From: Aneurinibacillus sp. REN35
GTDB taxonomy: Bacteria; Bacillota; Bacilli; Aneurinibacillales; Aneurinibacillaceae
NCBI RefSeq assembly: GCF_041379945.2
Contig: NZ_JBFTXJ020000002.1
Span: 186,001 to 250,000, forward strand
Length of the DNA stretch: 64,000 bases
Direction of reading: 5' to 3'
Shown: positions 43,823-52,190 of the stretch, in pieces
How positions within the stretch are numbered: the first letter of the stretch is position 1
How the letters are laid out: the number at the start of each line of letters is the position of its first letter
The notes under the pieces: generated by a model
The model's database searches: none
What the model saw: the letters and a program-made list of their open reading frames with translations, nothing else
Told to the model about the DNA's origin: nothing
Translations under genes and position numbers: made by a program

Positions 43823-44779
43823 GTGAAACGCAAATGGTTTTTGTTTTTTGTGATCATTGCTGTTTTCATGTATGTAAATAACAGTTCTTTTTTTGCAGAT
43901 CGACGTACCGGCGAGCCGCTGCTTTTAGCACATCGCGGCCTTGCGCAAACGTTTTCTATAGAAGGTGTAACCAATGATACGTGTACAGCGGAGCGTATAT
44001 ACAAACCGGAACATCCGTACATAGAGAATACGATTCCCTCCATGGAAGCTGCTTTTCGAGCTGGCGCTGATATCGTTGAATTCGATATACGACCGACAAA
44101 AGATGGGCAATTCGCAGTGTTTCATGATTGGACTCTTGATTGTCGAACAAATGGAAAAGGCGAGCCAAAAAACTATACCATGGCGGAGCTGAAAAAATTA
44201 GACATTGGATATGGCTATACGTTTGATCATGGAAACACGTATCCTTTCCGGGGCAAAGGCATCGGGCTCATGCCGTCTATGAGCGAAGTTCTCGCCCATT
44301 TTCCGGAGCGATCCTTTTTGCTGCATATAAAAAGCAATGATGCGAGGGAAGGAGAACAGCTTGCACAGTATCTCTCTACCCTATCAGAAAAGCGCCTGCG
44401 TCAGCTGACCATATACGGTGGGGACCGGCCGATTTCTGCCGTAAAGGAAAAGCTCCCCCAGGCTCGGGTGATGTCAAAGTCCACGATGAAAAGCGGCTTA
44501 CTTCCTTATCTGATTGTAGGCTGGACAGGGTACGTTCCAGCAGCATTGGAGCATACACAGCTGCATATTCCTGAAAAAATAGCGCCGTGGTTGTGGGGTT
44601 GGCCGGACCGTTTTTTAAATCGGATGGATAAGGCGGATACTCGTGTCATCGTCGTAGGGGGAGATGGGAGTGATTTTTCCAGCGGGTTTGACACGCCAGA
44701 AGATATAAAGCGCCTACCTCCCAACTATAGTGGTGGGATTTGGACGAATCGGATTGATCGAATCGCTCCTTTGTATTAA
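43823..44779 (+). CDS. Glycerophosphodiester phosphodiesterase, membrane-anchored
   Basis: A 318-residue protein starting at GTG 43823, with GGAGGGGGGAAA upstream. An N-terminal hydrophobic anchor (about 6-20) is followed by the GDPD domain with its active-site opening LLLAHRGLAQT and EFDIRPTKDGQFAVFHD, holding the catalytic histidines and metal ligands. It cleaves glycerophosphodiesters to glycerol 3-phosphate and an alcohol, outside the cytoplasm. A long insertion after the first motif distinguishes it from the short UgpQ type. The racemase gene follows after 33 bases. Confidence 0.88.
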   Translation: MKRKWFLFFVIIAVFMYVNNSSFFADRRTGEPLLLAHRGLAQTFSIEGVTNDTCTAERIYKPEHPYIENTIPSMEAAFRAGADIVEFDIRPTKDGQFAVFHDWTLDCRTNGKGEPKNYTMAELKKLDIGYGYTFDHGNTYPFRGKGIGLMPSMSEVLAHFPERSFLLHIKSNDAREGEQLAQYLSTLSEKRLRQLTIYGGDRPISAVKEKLPQARVMSKSTMKSGLLPYLIVGWTGYVPAALEHTQLHIPEKIAPWLWGWPDRFLNRMDKADTRVIVVGGDGSDFSSGFDTPEDIKRLPPNYSGGIWTNRIDRIAPLY

Positions 44780-44812
44780 AAATAAGAAAAGATAGAGAGA
44801 AAGGAAGAAAAT

Positions 44813-45508
44813 ATGAAAACAATCGGTTTAATTGGCGGAATGAGCTGGGAGTCATCGATTGAATATTATCGTTTGATTAATCAATTGGTGAAGCAGCACC
44901 TGGGCGGCCTTCATTCAGCTAAGAGCATGATGTATAGTGTTGACTTTGAGGAAATTGAACAATACCAACGGACAGGTAAGTGGGAAGAAGCGACTGCTAT
45001 GATGACGGATATTGCCGTCAAATTAGAGGGAGCGGGCGCTGACTTTCTTGTGATTTGCACCAATACGATGCACAAAATGGCCAATGAAGTGCAGGCTGCG
45101 GTTGCAATTCCGCTTCTGCATATCGCTGAAGCTACCGCTGACCGTATTGCATCCCAGGACATAACAAAAATCGGCCTTTTAGGAACCAAATATACGATGG
45201 AACAGGATTTTTATAAAGGCAGATTACTCAACAGGGGAATGGAGGTGCTTGTTCCGCAAGAAGAGGATAGAGAGGCTATACACCATATTATTTATGATGA
45301 GCTCTGTAAAGGCACCATTTTGCCTGAATCGAAAGAGAAATATAAGGAAATCATCGGCAGGCTTGTTGCGGAAGGAGCCGAGGGAATCATCTTGGGCTGC
45401 ACGGAAATTACGCTGCTGATAAAGGATGGGGATTCTCCTGTCCCTCTGTTTGATACGACATACATTCATGCGGAGACGGCAGTGGAGCTGGCTTTGCGTA
45501 CACCATAA
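44813..45508 (+). CDS. Aspartate/glutamate racemase family protein
   Basis: A 231-residue enzyme of the aspartate racemase type. The two catalytic cysteines are in ICTNTMHKMA (about residue 83) and LGCTEITLL (about 197). The N-terminus IGLIGGMSWESSIEYYRLIN is characteristic. It would interconvert L- and D-amino acids without PLP. GAAAGGAAG precedes the ATG. Possibly co-transcribed with the phosphodiesterase upstream, though the functions are not obviously linked. Confidence 0.92.
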   Translation: MKTIGLIGGMSWESSIEYYRLINQLVKQHLGGLHSAKSMMYSVDFEEIEQYQRTGKWEEATAMMTDIAVKLEGAGADFLVICTNTMHKMANEVQAAVAIPLLHIAEATADRIASQDITKIGLLGTKYTMEQDFYKGRLLNRGMEVLVPQEEDREAIHHIIYDELCKGTILPESKEKYKEIIGRLVAEGAEGIILGCTEITLLIKDGDSPVPLFDTTYIHAETAVELALRTP

Positions 45509-45542
45509 TCCTTTCTGTGACAGCAACGTACGACCCCACACA

Positions 45543-45570
45543 AAAAGCCACCTGCTGCGAGGTGGCTTTT
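45543..45570. terminator. Bidirectional terminator
   Basis: AAAAGCCACCT pairs with AGGTGGCTTTT across six bases, between the racemase gene and the converging SRPBCC gene. Confidence 0.88.
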
Positions 45571-45577
45571 CATCGTC

Positions 45578-46027
45578 TTAGCTGCCCAGATCCAATGTTT
45601 TCCCGGTTTCTGCATACGTTTTGATATTGCTTAGAATCATTGGCCAGGCTTGCCGGGTGTTGTCATAGGATGGGTGATCGGCCGGCCACTGGTCATTGAC
45701 CAGGCTCAGCTTCGTGCAAGCGCCGATCGGCTCTAGAGTAATGGTCACGCGCGTTGTAAGCTCGGCGTGGTTAGGGTAATAAGCGGGTCCCGGATGCTCC
45801 AAATAGCTGAATATCCGGTTCGGTTCAAACGCCAGTAGCTTGCCGTATACATGTACTGTATCGTCACCCTCCGGTCCCGGGCCTACGTATGCCAGCTCGT
45901 CTCCGACCTGAAAGGTCGAGCGAATGGTGCAGCCGTACATCGTCTGTGAGACCCCCTCATCCGAAATGAGAACGTTCCACACGTCCTGGGGTGGGACTGC
46001 GATATAATACTCATAACTCAAGTCCAT
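45578..46027 (-). CDS. SRPBCC/AHSA1-like domain protein
   Basis: A 149-residue START-like fold protein. The opening LSYEYYIAVPPQDVWNVLISDEG and the later ELTTRVTITLEPIGACTKLSLVNDQW are the pattern of AHSA1/activator of Hsp90-like domain proteins, which bind hydrophobic ligands. The function is unknown. A divergent AraC-type regulator gene starts 119 bases away. GGAGGCATAC precedes the start on the minus strand. Confidence 0.85.
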   Translation of the reverse strand: MDLSYEYYIAVPPQDVWNVLISDEGVSQTMYGCTIRSTFQVGDELAYVGPGPEGDDTVHVYGKLLAFEPNRIFSYLEHPGPAYYPNHAELTTRVTITLEPIGACTKLSLVNDQWPADHPSYDNTRQAWPMILSNIKTYAETGKTLDLGS

Positions 46028-46145
46028 GCGTATGCCTCCTGTATGGTGCGAGATTTGGAATTGTAAAGAGATGTTCTGGCTGTTACTCTTACTATAAGAA
46101 AAAAGTGGAAAGCTGTATTGTAAAAACGCGACAGGAGGGCTGCTT

Positions 46146-46952
46146 ATGAAAAACGAGCAGAATAAGCTGCCAAAAGGGCTGCTTCATCCGACGGCTAACG
46201 AAAAGAAATTCTCGCTAAAAAGATTTGGTCCTTCCTCTGATGCGGGCTATTTCATACAGCATTATTGGATCGTCAGATGGAATCTGCCGGATCAAACCTC
46301 TCATCTTCAAACGCTGATTCCTTACCCCAACGTCAATCTTGTTTTTGAAAAACACCGCACCCGGATTTACGGTGTGGCAAAATCAATATCTACTCATCTG
46401 CTGGAAGGGTATGGGTGGGTGATCGGCATAAAATTTAAGCCCGGGGGATTCTATCCGTTTTTCCAAAAGTCTGTATCCGAATTGACCGATCGTTCTCTTT
46501 GTGTGGAGGAAGTGCTCGAAAGTGACAGCGTTTCTCTTGAGGAAGCGATTCTTTCACAGCCGGATGACGAACAGATGGTGAGCCGGGTGGAAGCCTTTAT
46601 ACTGGAGCATCTGCCTGAGCGGGACGCGAATGTGGAGCTTGTTAGTAATCTCGTCAGCACGATTCAAAATGATCGAACAATCAGTAAGGTAGAGGATGTA
46701 GTCCGTATAACCGGGATCAACAAGCGAATGCTGCAGCGGTTGTTTGAGCGCTATGTCGGAGTCGGACCCAAGTCGGTCATTCAGCGCTATCGGCTCCATG
46801 AAGCAGCCGCACTGATCGACGAGGGGACTGTAACGGATTGGCTGGATCTATCAGCAGCGCTCGGTTATTACGATCATTCGCATTTCATCAGAGATTTTCG
46901 ATTGATTGTGGGCTTGTCACCGGAAGAGTATCGAGAGAAAAGGAGTAAATAA
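46146..46952 (+). CDS. AraC family transcriptional regulator
   Basis: A 268-residue regulator with an N-terminal ligand domain (about 30-130, YFIQHYWIVRW…GWVIGIKFKPGGFYPFF) of the DUF6597 kind and a C-terminal double helix-turn-helix (about 165-265, ITGINKRMLQRLFERYVGVGPK…DWLDLSAALGYYDHSHFIRDF). It lies divergent from the SRPBCC gene and may control it. ACAGGAGGG precedes the ATG. Its last base is the first base of the next gene. Confidence 0.9.
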   Translation: MKNEQNKLPKGLLHPTANEKKFSLKRFGPSSDAGYFIQHYWIVRWNLPDQTSHLQTLIPYPNVNLVFEKHRTRIYGVAKSISTHLLEGYGWVIGIKFKPGGFYPFFQKSVSELTDRSLCVEEVLESDSVSLEEAILSQPDDEQMVSRVEAFILEHLPERDANVELVSNLVSTIQNDRTISKVEDVVRITGINKRMLQRLFERYVGVGPKSVIQRYRLHEAAALIDEGTVTDWLDLSAALGYYDHSHFIRDFRLIVGLSPEEYREKRSK

Positions 46953-47182
46953 TGAATAGTTTTCTTGTGTTTACCGTCTTCTTCACAGGAGCCGTGGTTT
47001 TGCTGATTGGCATTATTATCGGGAAGATGCTCAGCAAAAAAGAAATACCGGATAGCTACTATACTCCTTTTGATCATATTACCGCTCAGTCTGCTGTTGA
47101 ATTTCATGAAGAAAAAGAAGAAAAGGAAGAAGAAGACGGCCAGGGTGATGATAAGGAGAAAAATAACCGCAGCAAGAAATGA
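46952..47182 (+). CDS. Small membrane protein with charged tail
   Basis: A 76-residue protein: one membrane segment (about 4-26, VFTVFFTGAVVLLIGIIIGKML) and a C-terminal cytoplasmic tail made mainly of Glu and Lys. It starts at the A of the AraC stop codon, so translation is coupled to that regulator. The family is not recognised. It ends 10 bases before the converging MaoC gene. Confidence 0.65.
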   Translation: MNSFLVFTVFFTGAVVLLIGIIIGKMLSKKEIPDSYYTPFDHITAQSAVEFHEEKEEKEEEDGQGDDKEKNNRSKK

Positions 47183-47192
47183 TATGTATGTT

Positions 47193-47636
47193 CTATTGCG
47201 GCATCGTTTTCAAAAAGGCATTGCACTGCATTTTCAGAACGACGGTATCGTCCTGATTCGATGCCGTGAATTGCAACGTCAGCAGACCTCTTTTTCCGCT
47301 GGAAGAGCGTTTTTGACCGACAACTTCCACCTCGGTGTATAGCCGATCCCCTGGGCGTACCGGAGCGGGCCACTGCAGATGATCCAATCCGGTTCCGCCG
47401 AGGATTTCTGTGCTGAATCGGTTGCTCTGTACCCATTTATTCCAAATTACGCTTGCGGTGTGAAGACCGGATGCGATGATGCCTTTAAACGGACCGTTTT
47501 CAGCAAATTCGCTATCGATATGAATCGGCTGCGGGTCATATTTACGGGCGAATTCATCGATTTCCTCAGCGGTAATAAGTACGGCATCCAATGTGAAACG
47601 CTGGCCGATTTCAAACTGTTCAAAATACATAGGCAA
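47193..47636 (-). CDS. MaoC-like hot-dog fold dehydratase
   Basis: A 147-residue hot-dog fold protein of the MaoC/(R)-enoyl-CoA hydratase family. The catalytic hydratase signature appears as DPQPIHID followed by ASGLHTASV, which supply the Asp and His. It would hydrate enoyl-CoA esters. AAGGAG precedes the start. Single gene, transcribed away from the MOSC gene at 47723. Confidence 0.88.
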   Translation of the reverse strand: MPMYFEQFEIGQRFTLDAVLITAEEIDEFARKYDPQPIHIDSEFAENGPFKGIIASGLHTASVIWNKWVQSNRFSTEILGGTGLDHLQWPAPVRPGDRLYTEVEVVGQKRSSSGKRGLLTLQFTASNQDDTVVLKMQCNAFLKTMPQ

Positions 47637-47722
47637 AAACTCCTTTTACGCTTATCATAGCTGTGGGGCTTTATCTAGTCAATTTTGTAGGATATAAAAT
47701 AGTCAGATAGGGGAGAGGACAT

Positions 47723-48451
47723 ATGGTAATTGGAGAAATTGGTGAGATCATTCGATATCCAATCAAGTCATTTCAAGGGGAGAGCGTTCAAAATACAACA
47801 ATAGAGTCCTATGGTTTATATGGCGATCGCAGTCATGCTTTCCTCGATCTGACAAGACCGGGGAAGTTCCTGACGGCGACCCAGCTTCCAGAAATGGTCG
47901 CATACCGCGCTCGGTTTACCGGACCGGAAAGCACAGAGAGGTTTCCTGATATTATGGTTACAACTCCAAATGAGGAGACGTATATGTGGGGGAGTGATGC
48001 CCTCCGGAAGAGGCTTGCGGAGGCATCAGGTAGAGAGCTTTCGGCGATTCAGTATGCGCCGCACCACGTTCCAATCGGTGCCATCGAGGAAGAACACCTT
48101 TTACTGACGACAGATGCATCGCTCGCCAAGCTAGAAGAGCTTTGGGGCGAGCGGGCAGATAACCGTCGTTTTCGCCCCAATATTTGCCTATCCCTTTATG
48201 AGCCGATTCCTTTTCTTGAAGAGACATGGTTTGGCAAGCATCTAATCGTAGGAGAAGCAGAGATCATAGTCAAGCGGCACTGTGAACGGTGTATGATTAT
48301 CACGATTGATCCGGATACAGGCGACAGGTCGCCCTCCCTTTTGAAAACAGTAGCACAGCAAAGAAGCAATTATTTTGGTGTGTATGCATCCGTACAGCGA
48401 ACCGGAAAAATTAGCGTAGGTGATAAAATTTATCTTGCTGATGATATGTAA
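47723..48451 (+). CDS. MOSC domain-containing protein
   Basis: A 242-residue protein with an N-terminal MOSC_N beta-barrel (about 1-110, IGEIGEIIRYPIKSFQGE) and a C-terminal MOSC domain (about 120-240). The conserved cysteine that handles sulfur is in KRHCERCMI. Such proteins carry sulfur or molybdenum cofactor chemistry, e.g. reduction of N-hydroxylated compounds. GGGGAGAGGA precedes the ATG. The last 41 bases overlap the end of the converging DMT gene. Confidence 0.88.
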   Translation: MVIGEIGEIIRYPIKSFQGESVQNTTIESYGLYGDRSHAFLDLTRPGKFLTATQLPEMVAYRARFTGPESTERFPDIMVTTPNEETYMWGSDALRKRLAEASGRELSAIQYAPHHVPIGAIEEEHLLLTTDASLAKLEELWGERADNRRFRPNICLSLYEPIPFLEETWFGKHLIVGEAEIIVKRHCERCMIITIDPDTGDRSPSLLKTVAQQRSNYFGVYASVQRTGKISVGDKIYLADDM

Positions 48452-49334
48452 TATCCCTATCCGGCTGCTTCTTAGCGGACCGTGAAGATAAATACACCCC
48501 CGTGAAAATAATGAGAAGACCGATGATAAGGTTTGGAGTAATCGGCTCATTTAATAAGAGATAGCCCCACACCATGGCGGTTACCGGAATAACGTAAGTG
48601 ACAGTGCTTGCAAATTCCGGTCCACCGCGCATCATCAAATCATAATAGAGAAGGTGAGCAATGCCGGAGCCGAAGCATCCAAGTCCGATGACAGCAAAAA
48701 TAGAAAGAGGATCGAGCAGCAGCATAGGAGTGAGGGGCTCTGTTATAAGCATTCCCACAATACCTGCGACCGCGCCGAACAGCAGGGAGTAAAACGTGAT
48801 CGCCAGCACGCTGATGCCGGATAAGAACCGCTTCGTATAGTGCGAAGCAAAACCATAGCTTAACGTTGCCAGTACCATGGTTCCGACACCAATGAAGCGT
48901 TGTCCCAACAGGTCTCCAATCTGGAAATTCATCAATGTTACAATACCGAAAAAACCAACGAAAATACCGACCCACTGTTTTTTGGTAAGCGTGGCCGAAA
49001 ACAGTAAAAAACCGAGCAATCCTGTCCAAAGCGGTGTCGTCGCATTAAGCACGGAGGCGGTGCTGCTGTCTATTTGGGTTTCGCTTAGCGAGATCATTCC
49101 CCAGGGGAAGGCTGCATTACAAATTCCCACTACCGCTATAGATCCCCAGGGCAGCTTTGTAGGAAATTCCCTCCGCTTCCACCAAACCGCTGGCAAAAGA
49201 ATAAGAGCACCGGCCAGACACCGCAAAAACACGGTTCCCCATACGCCCGCAGGCTCAAGCAACCACTTCATAAACACAAATGATAATCCCCAGATAAAGC
49301 TAAGGCCGAGTAAAGTGCTGTATAAACGAATCAT
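48411..49334 (-). CDS. EamA/DMT family transporter
   Basis: A 307-residue protein of about ten membrane segments in two EamA repeats (about 5-140 and 150-290), as in the drug/metabolite transporter family. The start at ATG 49334 has AAAGGAG six bases upstream; a GTG at 49352 is less likely because it precedes that site. Its 3' end overlaps the MOSC gene by 41 bases on the other strand. The transported compound is unknown. Confidence 0.88.
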   Translation of the reverse strand: MIRLYSTLLGLSFIWGLSFVFMKWLLEPAGVWGTVFLRCLAGALILLPAVWWKRREFPTKLPWGSIAVVGICNAAFPWGMISLSETQIDSSTASVLNATTPLWTGLLGFLLFSATLTKKQWVGIFVGFFGIVTLMNFQIGDLLGQRFIGVGTMVLATLSYGFASHYTKRFLSGISVLAITFYSLLFGAVAGIVGMLITEPLTPMLLLDPLSIFAVIGLGCFGSGIAHLLYYDLMMRGGPEFASTVTYVIPVTAMVWGYLLLNEPITPNLIIGLLIIFTGVYLSSRSAKKQPDRDITYHQQDKFYHLR

Positions 49335-49401
49335 CTTCTTGCTCCTTTTCACAAAATTTCTTTCATTATGAAATAATTTCGCTGCAGGGTCTTTTCATAT
49401 C

Positions 49402-49449
49402 TTGCTTTTTTATTTTATCAACTTATAATGTAAGTAAGTACTTGCATTA
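49402..49449 (+). promoter_or_regulatory. Promoter and palindromic operator of the TetR gene
   Basis: TTGCTT (49402-49407) and TATAAT (49424-49429) form a promoter with a 16-base spacer. Overlapping the -10 box is a 24-base palindrome at 49426-49449, arms TAATGTAAGTA and TACTTGCATTA (10 of 11 symmetric, two-base centre). This fits autorepression by the TetR protein encoded 12 bases downstream. Confidence 0.75.
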
Positions 49450-49461
49450 AGGAGAGTGTTG

Positions 49462-50049
49462 ATGGAAAAGGATATACAGGATACAAGAGAGAGAATTTTG
49501 CAGGCGGCTACTGCCTTGATGAAGGTGCACGGCTTTAAAGGGGTGACAACCAAAGCAATCGCTGGTGAGGCAGGCGTCAATGAGGTTACACTATTTCGTC
49601 ATTTCGGCAGCAAAAAAGCGATTCTTGAAGCAATTATCAAACAGTGGACGTTAGACCGCAGTGTGCTGGAGCAGGTAAAGCAGCAGATTTCGTGGGAGCT
49701 TGAAAAGGATTTGCATTTATTTGCATCCGCTTACCAGAAGTTTGTCCGTGAGCATCAAGAAATCATTATGATTATCATCAAAGAGATCAGCTCCTTTCCG
49801 GGGCTTGATGAGAAGTGGGCTGCGGTGCCGGGATTGCTGAAGCAGCTTCTGCTTGAATATCTGCAAGAGATGCAGGCGAGAGAAGAGATTATAGATACGA
49901 ATCTAGAGGCACAGGCTCTGGCATTTTTATGGATGAACATGGGGATGTTTATGTCGCAGCGTCTTCTAGGAGAAAGAATGATGTCTATGCAGCCGGAGGA
50001 ATTCCTGGATGCGAGCATTCATACTTTTGTGCGCGGACTTCAGCGGTAA
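49462..50049 (+). CDS. TetR family transcriptional regulator
   Basis: A 195-residue repressor-type regulator. The N-terminal helix-turn-helix (about 8-55, TRERILQAATALMKVHGFKGVTTKAIAGEAGVNEVTLFRHFGSKK) is typical, and the C-terminal part is a TetR_C-like helical ligand domain. The start is ATG 49462 with AAGGAGAG upstream. A membrane-protein gene follows after 17 bases. Palindromic sites resembling the one in its own promoter also occur at 54134 and 54733. Confidence 0.92.
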   Translation: MEKDIQDTRERILQAATALMKVHGFKGVTTKAIAGEAGVNEVTLFRHFGSKKAILEAIIKQWTLDRSVLEQVKQQISWELEKDLHLFASAYQKFVREHQEIIMIIIKEISSFPGLDEKWAAVPGLLKQLLLEYLQEMQAREEIIDTNLEAQALAFLWMNMGMFMSQRLLGERMMSMQPEEFLDASIHTFVRGLQR

Positions 50050-50066
50050 AAGAGGAGGATGAGGGG

Positions 50067-50612
50067 ATGCTGCTCGATAGCATTAATATGTATACATGGA
50101 TTTGGCTGTTTCTCATTGTGTTCATGCTGCATGATTTTGAAGAAATTATTACCGTGGAGACATGGCTTACCAAAAACAAAACGAAGGTGCTTCATCGGTT
50201 TCCCTCGCTTGTCACACGGTATCAAGCAGTGTTTGAACGACGGTTTGCCATGAAGACAGCGCAATTTTCGTTTGCGGTGGCCTGGATTTTTGTCCTTCTC
50301 TCGGTGATTACGTTTTATACGAGCCAGACACTAGCGTATGGTGGCTCTTTCCTGTTTTATGTTGCTGCCCTGCACGTATTGTTCGGCAATGTGTGGACGC
50401 ATGTAATCCAGAGTGTGGTGCTGCGCGGGTATACACCGGGCGTAGTAACGGCAGTCATACTCGCTCTTCCATACACTCTATATATGTACAGCCGCCTGCT
50501 TGCAGAAGGGTATATTACATGGTCGCTAATCTGGATTGCCGTTCCTTTAAGCATTGTGCTGCTTCCGGTTGTTTTCTTCGGCTTACTTCTTGGGCGCAAG
50601 TGCATTTCATAG
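50067..50612 (+). CDS. HXXEE domain membrane protein
   Basis: A 181-residue membrane protein with five or six hydrophobic segments. The family motif H-D-F-E-E is at residues 22-26 in the first segment. The start is ATG 50067 with AGAGGAGGATG upstream; the frame is open from 49929 but that portion overlaps the TetR gene. The function of the family is unknown. Probably co-regulated with the TetR gene. Confidence 0.82.
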   Translation: MLLDSINMYTWIWLFLIVFMLHDFEEIITVETWLTKNKTKVLHRFPSLVTRYQAVFERRFAMKTAQFSFAVAWIFVLLSVITFYTSQTLAYGGSFLFYVAALHVLFGNVWTHVIQSVVLRGYTPGVVTAVILALPYTLYMYSRLLAEGYITWSLIWIAVPLSIVLLPVVFFGLLLGRKCIS

Positions 50613-50622
50613 GAGGTTGGAG

Positions 50623-50826
50623 ATGGGCTTTATTTTTTTGATTGCCTTTGGCATTGGATTGTTTGGTTTGGGCTGTCTGATTGTTGGCGGGTACTTGGTT
50701 CATCGAGCCTTACGGAAAAAGAACTGGCTGCCCTGTCTTGGTACAGTCTTATTATGGTGGATCGCCTGGGAATGTCTCTCGTTTTTCTGGGAGATCTACA
50801 TCGGTGTACGAAATTTTACGCCATAA
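50623..50826 (+). CDS. Small membrane protein
   Basis: A 67-residue protein with two membrane segments (about 2-24 and 36-57) and a basic loop (HRALRKKN). AGGAGG lies seven bases before ATG 50623, and the gene is 10 bases after the HXXEE gene, so it is a real gene of the same operon. The family is not recognised. Confidence 0.7.
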   Translation: MGFIFLIAFGIGLFGLGCLIVGGYLVHRALRKKNWLPCLGTVLLWWIAWECLSFFWEIYIGVRNFTP

Positions 50827-50843
50827 GAAGGTACAGCGAAACG

Positions 50844-50880
50844 AAAACAGCCGGTTCCTAGCGGAACCGACTGTTTTTTA
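50844..50880. terminator. Terminator after the TetR-HXXEE operon
   Basis: AAACAGCCGGTTCC pairs with GGAACCGACTGTTT (one mismatch) across four bases, with a T-run on the plus strand. Confidence 0.9.
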
Positions 50881-50898
50881 CTCTGCTATGGGGTGGTG

Positions 50899-51009
50899 CT
50901 ATTCAGTAGTGAAGCGGTTTCTGGCGTGCGTTCCAATCGCCAGCGCAGTAAACCCTCCGTTCAACGCAAGCCCTATTCTTTCCTTCAAAGTCGCTGATAA
51001 GTATGCCAT
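50899..51009 (-). CDS. Possible 36-residue small protein
   Basis: A short minus-strand frame (MAYLSATLKERIGLALNGGF at the start) with GAGG five bases before its ATG. It ends next to the hairpin at 50844-50880, which could serve it as a terminator. The middle is mildly hydrophobic and both ends are charged. The region 50881-51180 otherwise holds no gene. Support is thin. Confidence 0.3.
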   Translation of the reverse strand: MAYLSATLKERIGLALNGGFTALAIGTHARNRFTTE

Positions 51010-51180
51010 ACTTCCTCAGTCCCTTCTGTTAGGAGTGTACTAGCTTGTACTTTTATATTACCCCCTGTCTACGCAAATAAAACATAAAAAGAAAAAAGTG
51101 AAGGTATTTCTTTAATTTTCCTATTCGTTATTGACTTTTAAAGTCGTAGCGATGTTTAATAGTAAATAAACTTTATAGCA

Positions 51181-51281
51181 TTCTTATCAAGAGAGGCAGA
51201 GGGACTGGCCCGAGGAAGCCTCAGCAACAGACTTTGGAAGTACTGTGCTAACTCCAGAAGCATGCAGGCTGAAGATAAGAA
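51181..51281 (+). ncRNA. SAM-I (S-box) riboswitch
   Basis: The closing helix is a perfect pair TTCTTATC / GATAAGAA. Inside are the S-box core blocks AGAGAGGCAGAGGGACTGG, CCCGA…GAAGCC and CAGCAAC in the right order. It binds S-adenosylmethionine and normally shuts off genes for methionine, cysteine or SAM metabolism. A terminator hairpin follows and then the cyclase-family gene. Confidence 0.95.
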
Positions 51282-51304
51282 GAGTCATTTAATGTGATAC
51301 TGGC

Positions 51305-51337
51305 ACCTCTTCTCATTTTGGTAGGAAGGGGTTTTTT
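51305..51337 (+). terminator. Riboswitch terminator hairpin
   Basis: ACCTCTTC pairs with GAAGGGGT (one G-T) across twelve bases and is followed by six T. The left arm can also pair with GAAGATAAGAAGAG at the end of the aptamer, giving an antiterminator. Confidence 0.85.
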
Positions 51338-51366
51338 AGTATAAAAAATATAGTGGGGTGAGCGGT

Positions 51367-52104
51367 ATGTCAAACGATGTAATGAACGCATTGAAGCTGC
51401 TAAAAGAAAAGGAGTGGGTGGATTTAACCCATACATTCGGTCCGGATTCACCGCATTTTTCGGCATTTCCTTCCGCTGAATTCAAGACATTATTTACGCA
51501 CGATGATGGATTCTTTGCACAAAGCTTTACATTTGCGGGACAGTATGGCACTCATCTTGACGCACCGATTCATTTTGTCAGAAATACACGATATCTAGAT
51601 GAACTGGGATTAAAGGAGCTGGTTCTGCCGCTCGTTGTGATTGATAAATCAAAGGAAGCGGAAAAAAATCATGATTTTACCCTGACGGTGGACGATATTG
51701 TGACATTTGAAGAGGAATACGGAAGGATTGACGAGGGGACATTTGTTGCTCTGCGTACCGACTGGAGCAAGCGCTGGCCTGATAAGGAAGCTTTTGAAAA
51801 TAAGGATACGGACGGTAATAACCATGCGCCTGGCTGGTCGGTGGAAGCGTTAACCTTTTTATTTGAAGAAAGAAAAGTAAAAGCAATAGGCCATGAAACA
51901 TTTGATACGGACTCGGCTGTTGATTTTCAAAAGAACGGGTCGCTTCTAGGAGAGTATTATGTATTGGAACAGGATACATATCAGGTGGAATTGTTAACGA
52001 ATTTAGACAAGGTACCGGCAAAAGGGGCAGTGATTTTTAATATTGTTCCCAAACCGAAGAAAGCATCAGGGTTTCCGGTGCGTTCCTTTGCGGTGCTGCC
52101 ATAG
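51367..52104 (+). CDS. Cyclase family (kynurenine formamidase-like) metal-dependent hydrolase
   Basis: A 245-residue member of the putative cyclase/KynB-isatin hydrolase family. The metal-binding motif is GTHLDAPIHF (H-x-G-T-H-x-D-x-P-x-H type), and a later H/E pair appears in GHETFDTDSA. Relatives hydrolyse N-formyl amides or cyclic amides. Start taken at ATG 51367, with GGGGTG seven bases upstream; GTG 51358 is possible. The SAM riboswitch upstream implies a role in sulfur amino acid metabolism, such as N-formylmethionine or a SAM-derived lactone or amide, not kynurenine. Confidence 0.85.
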   Translation: MSNDVMNALKLLKEKEWVDLTHTFGPDSPHFSAFPSAEFKTLFTHDDGFFAQSFTFAGQYGTHLDAPIHFVRNTRYLDELGLKELVLPLVVIDKSKEAEKNHDFTLTVDDIVTFEEEYGRIDEGTFVALRTDWSKRWPDKEAFENKDTDGNNHAPGWSVEALTFLFEERKVKAIGHETFDTDSAVDFQKNGSLLGEYYVLEQDTYQVELLTNLDKVPAKGAVIFNIVPKPKKASGFPVRSFAVLP

Positions 52105-52190
52105 AGCGGTGAAGTAGGTGAAAAAAGGATTTTGCAATACAAAATACGAAATATAGTTGTACATGGAATCAAAATTTTGGAAAGCGGGGG

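Noticed and set aside
49929-50066. N-terminal extension of the HXXEE gene
   Set aside because: It overlaps the TetR gene and lacks a ribosome site; ATG 50067 is preceded by AGAGGAGGATG.
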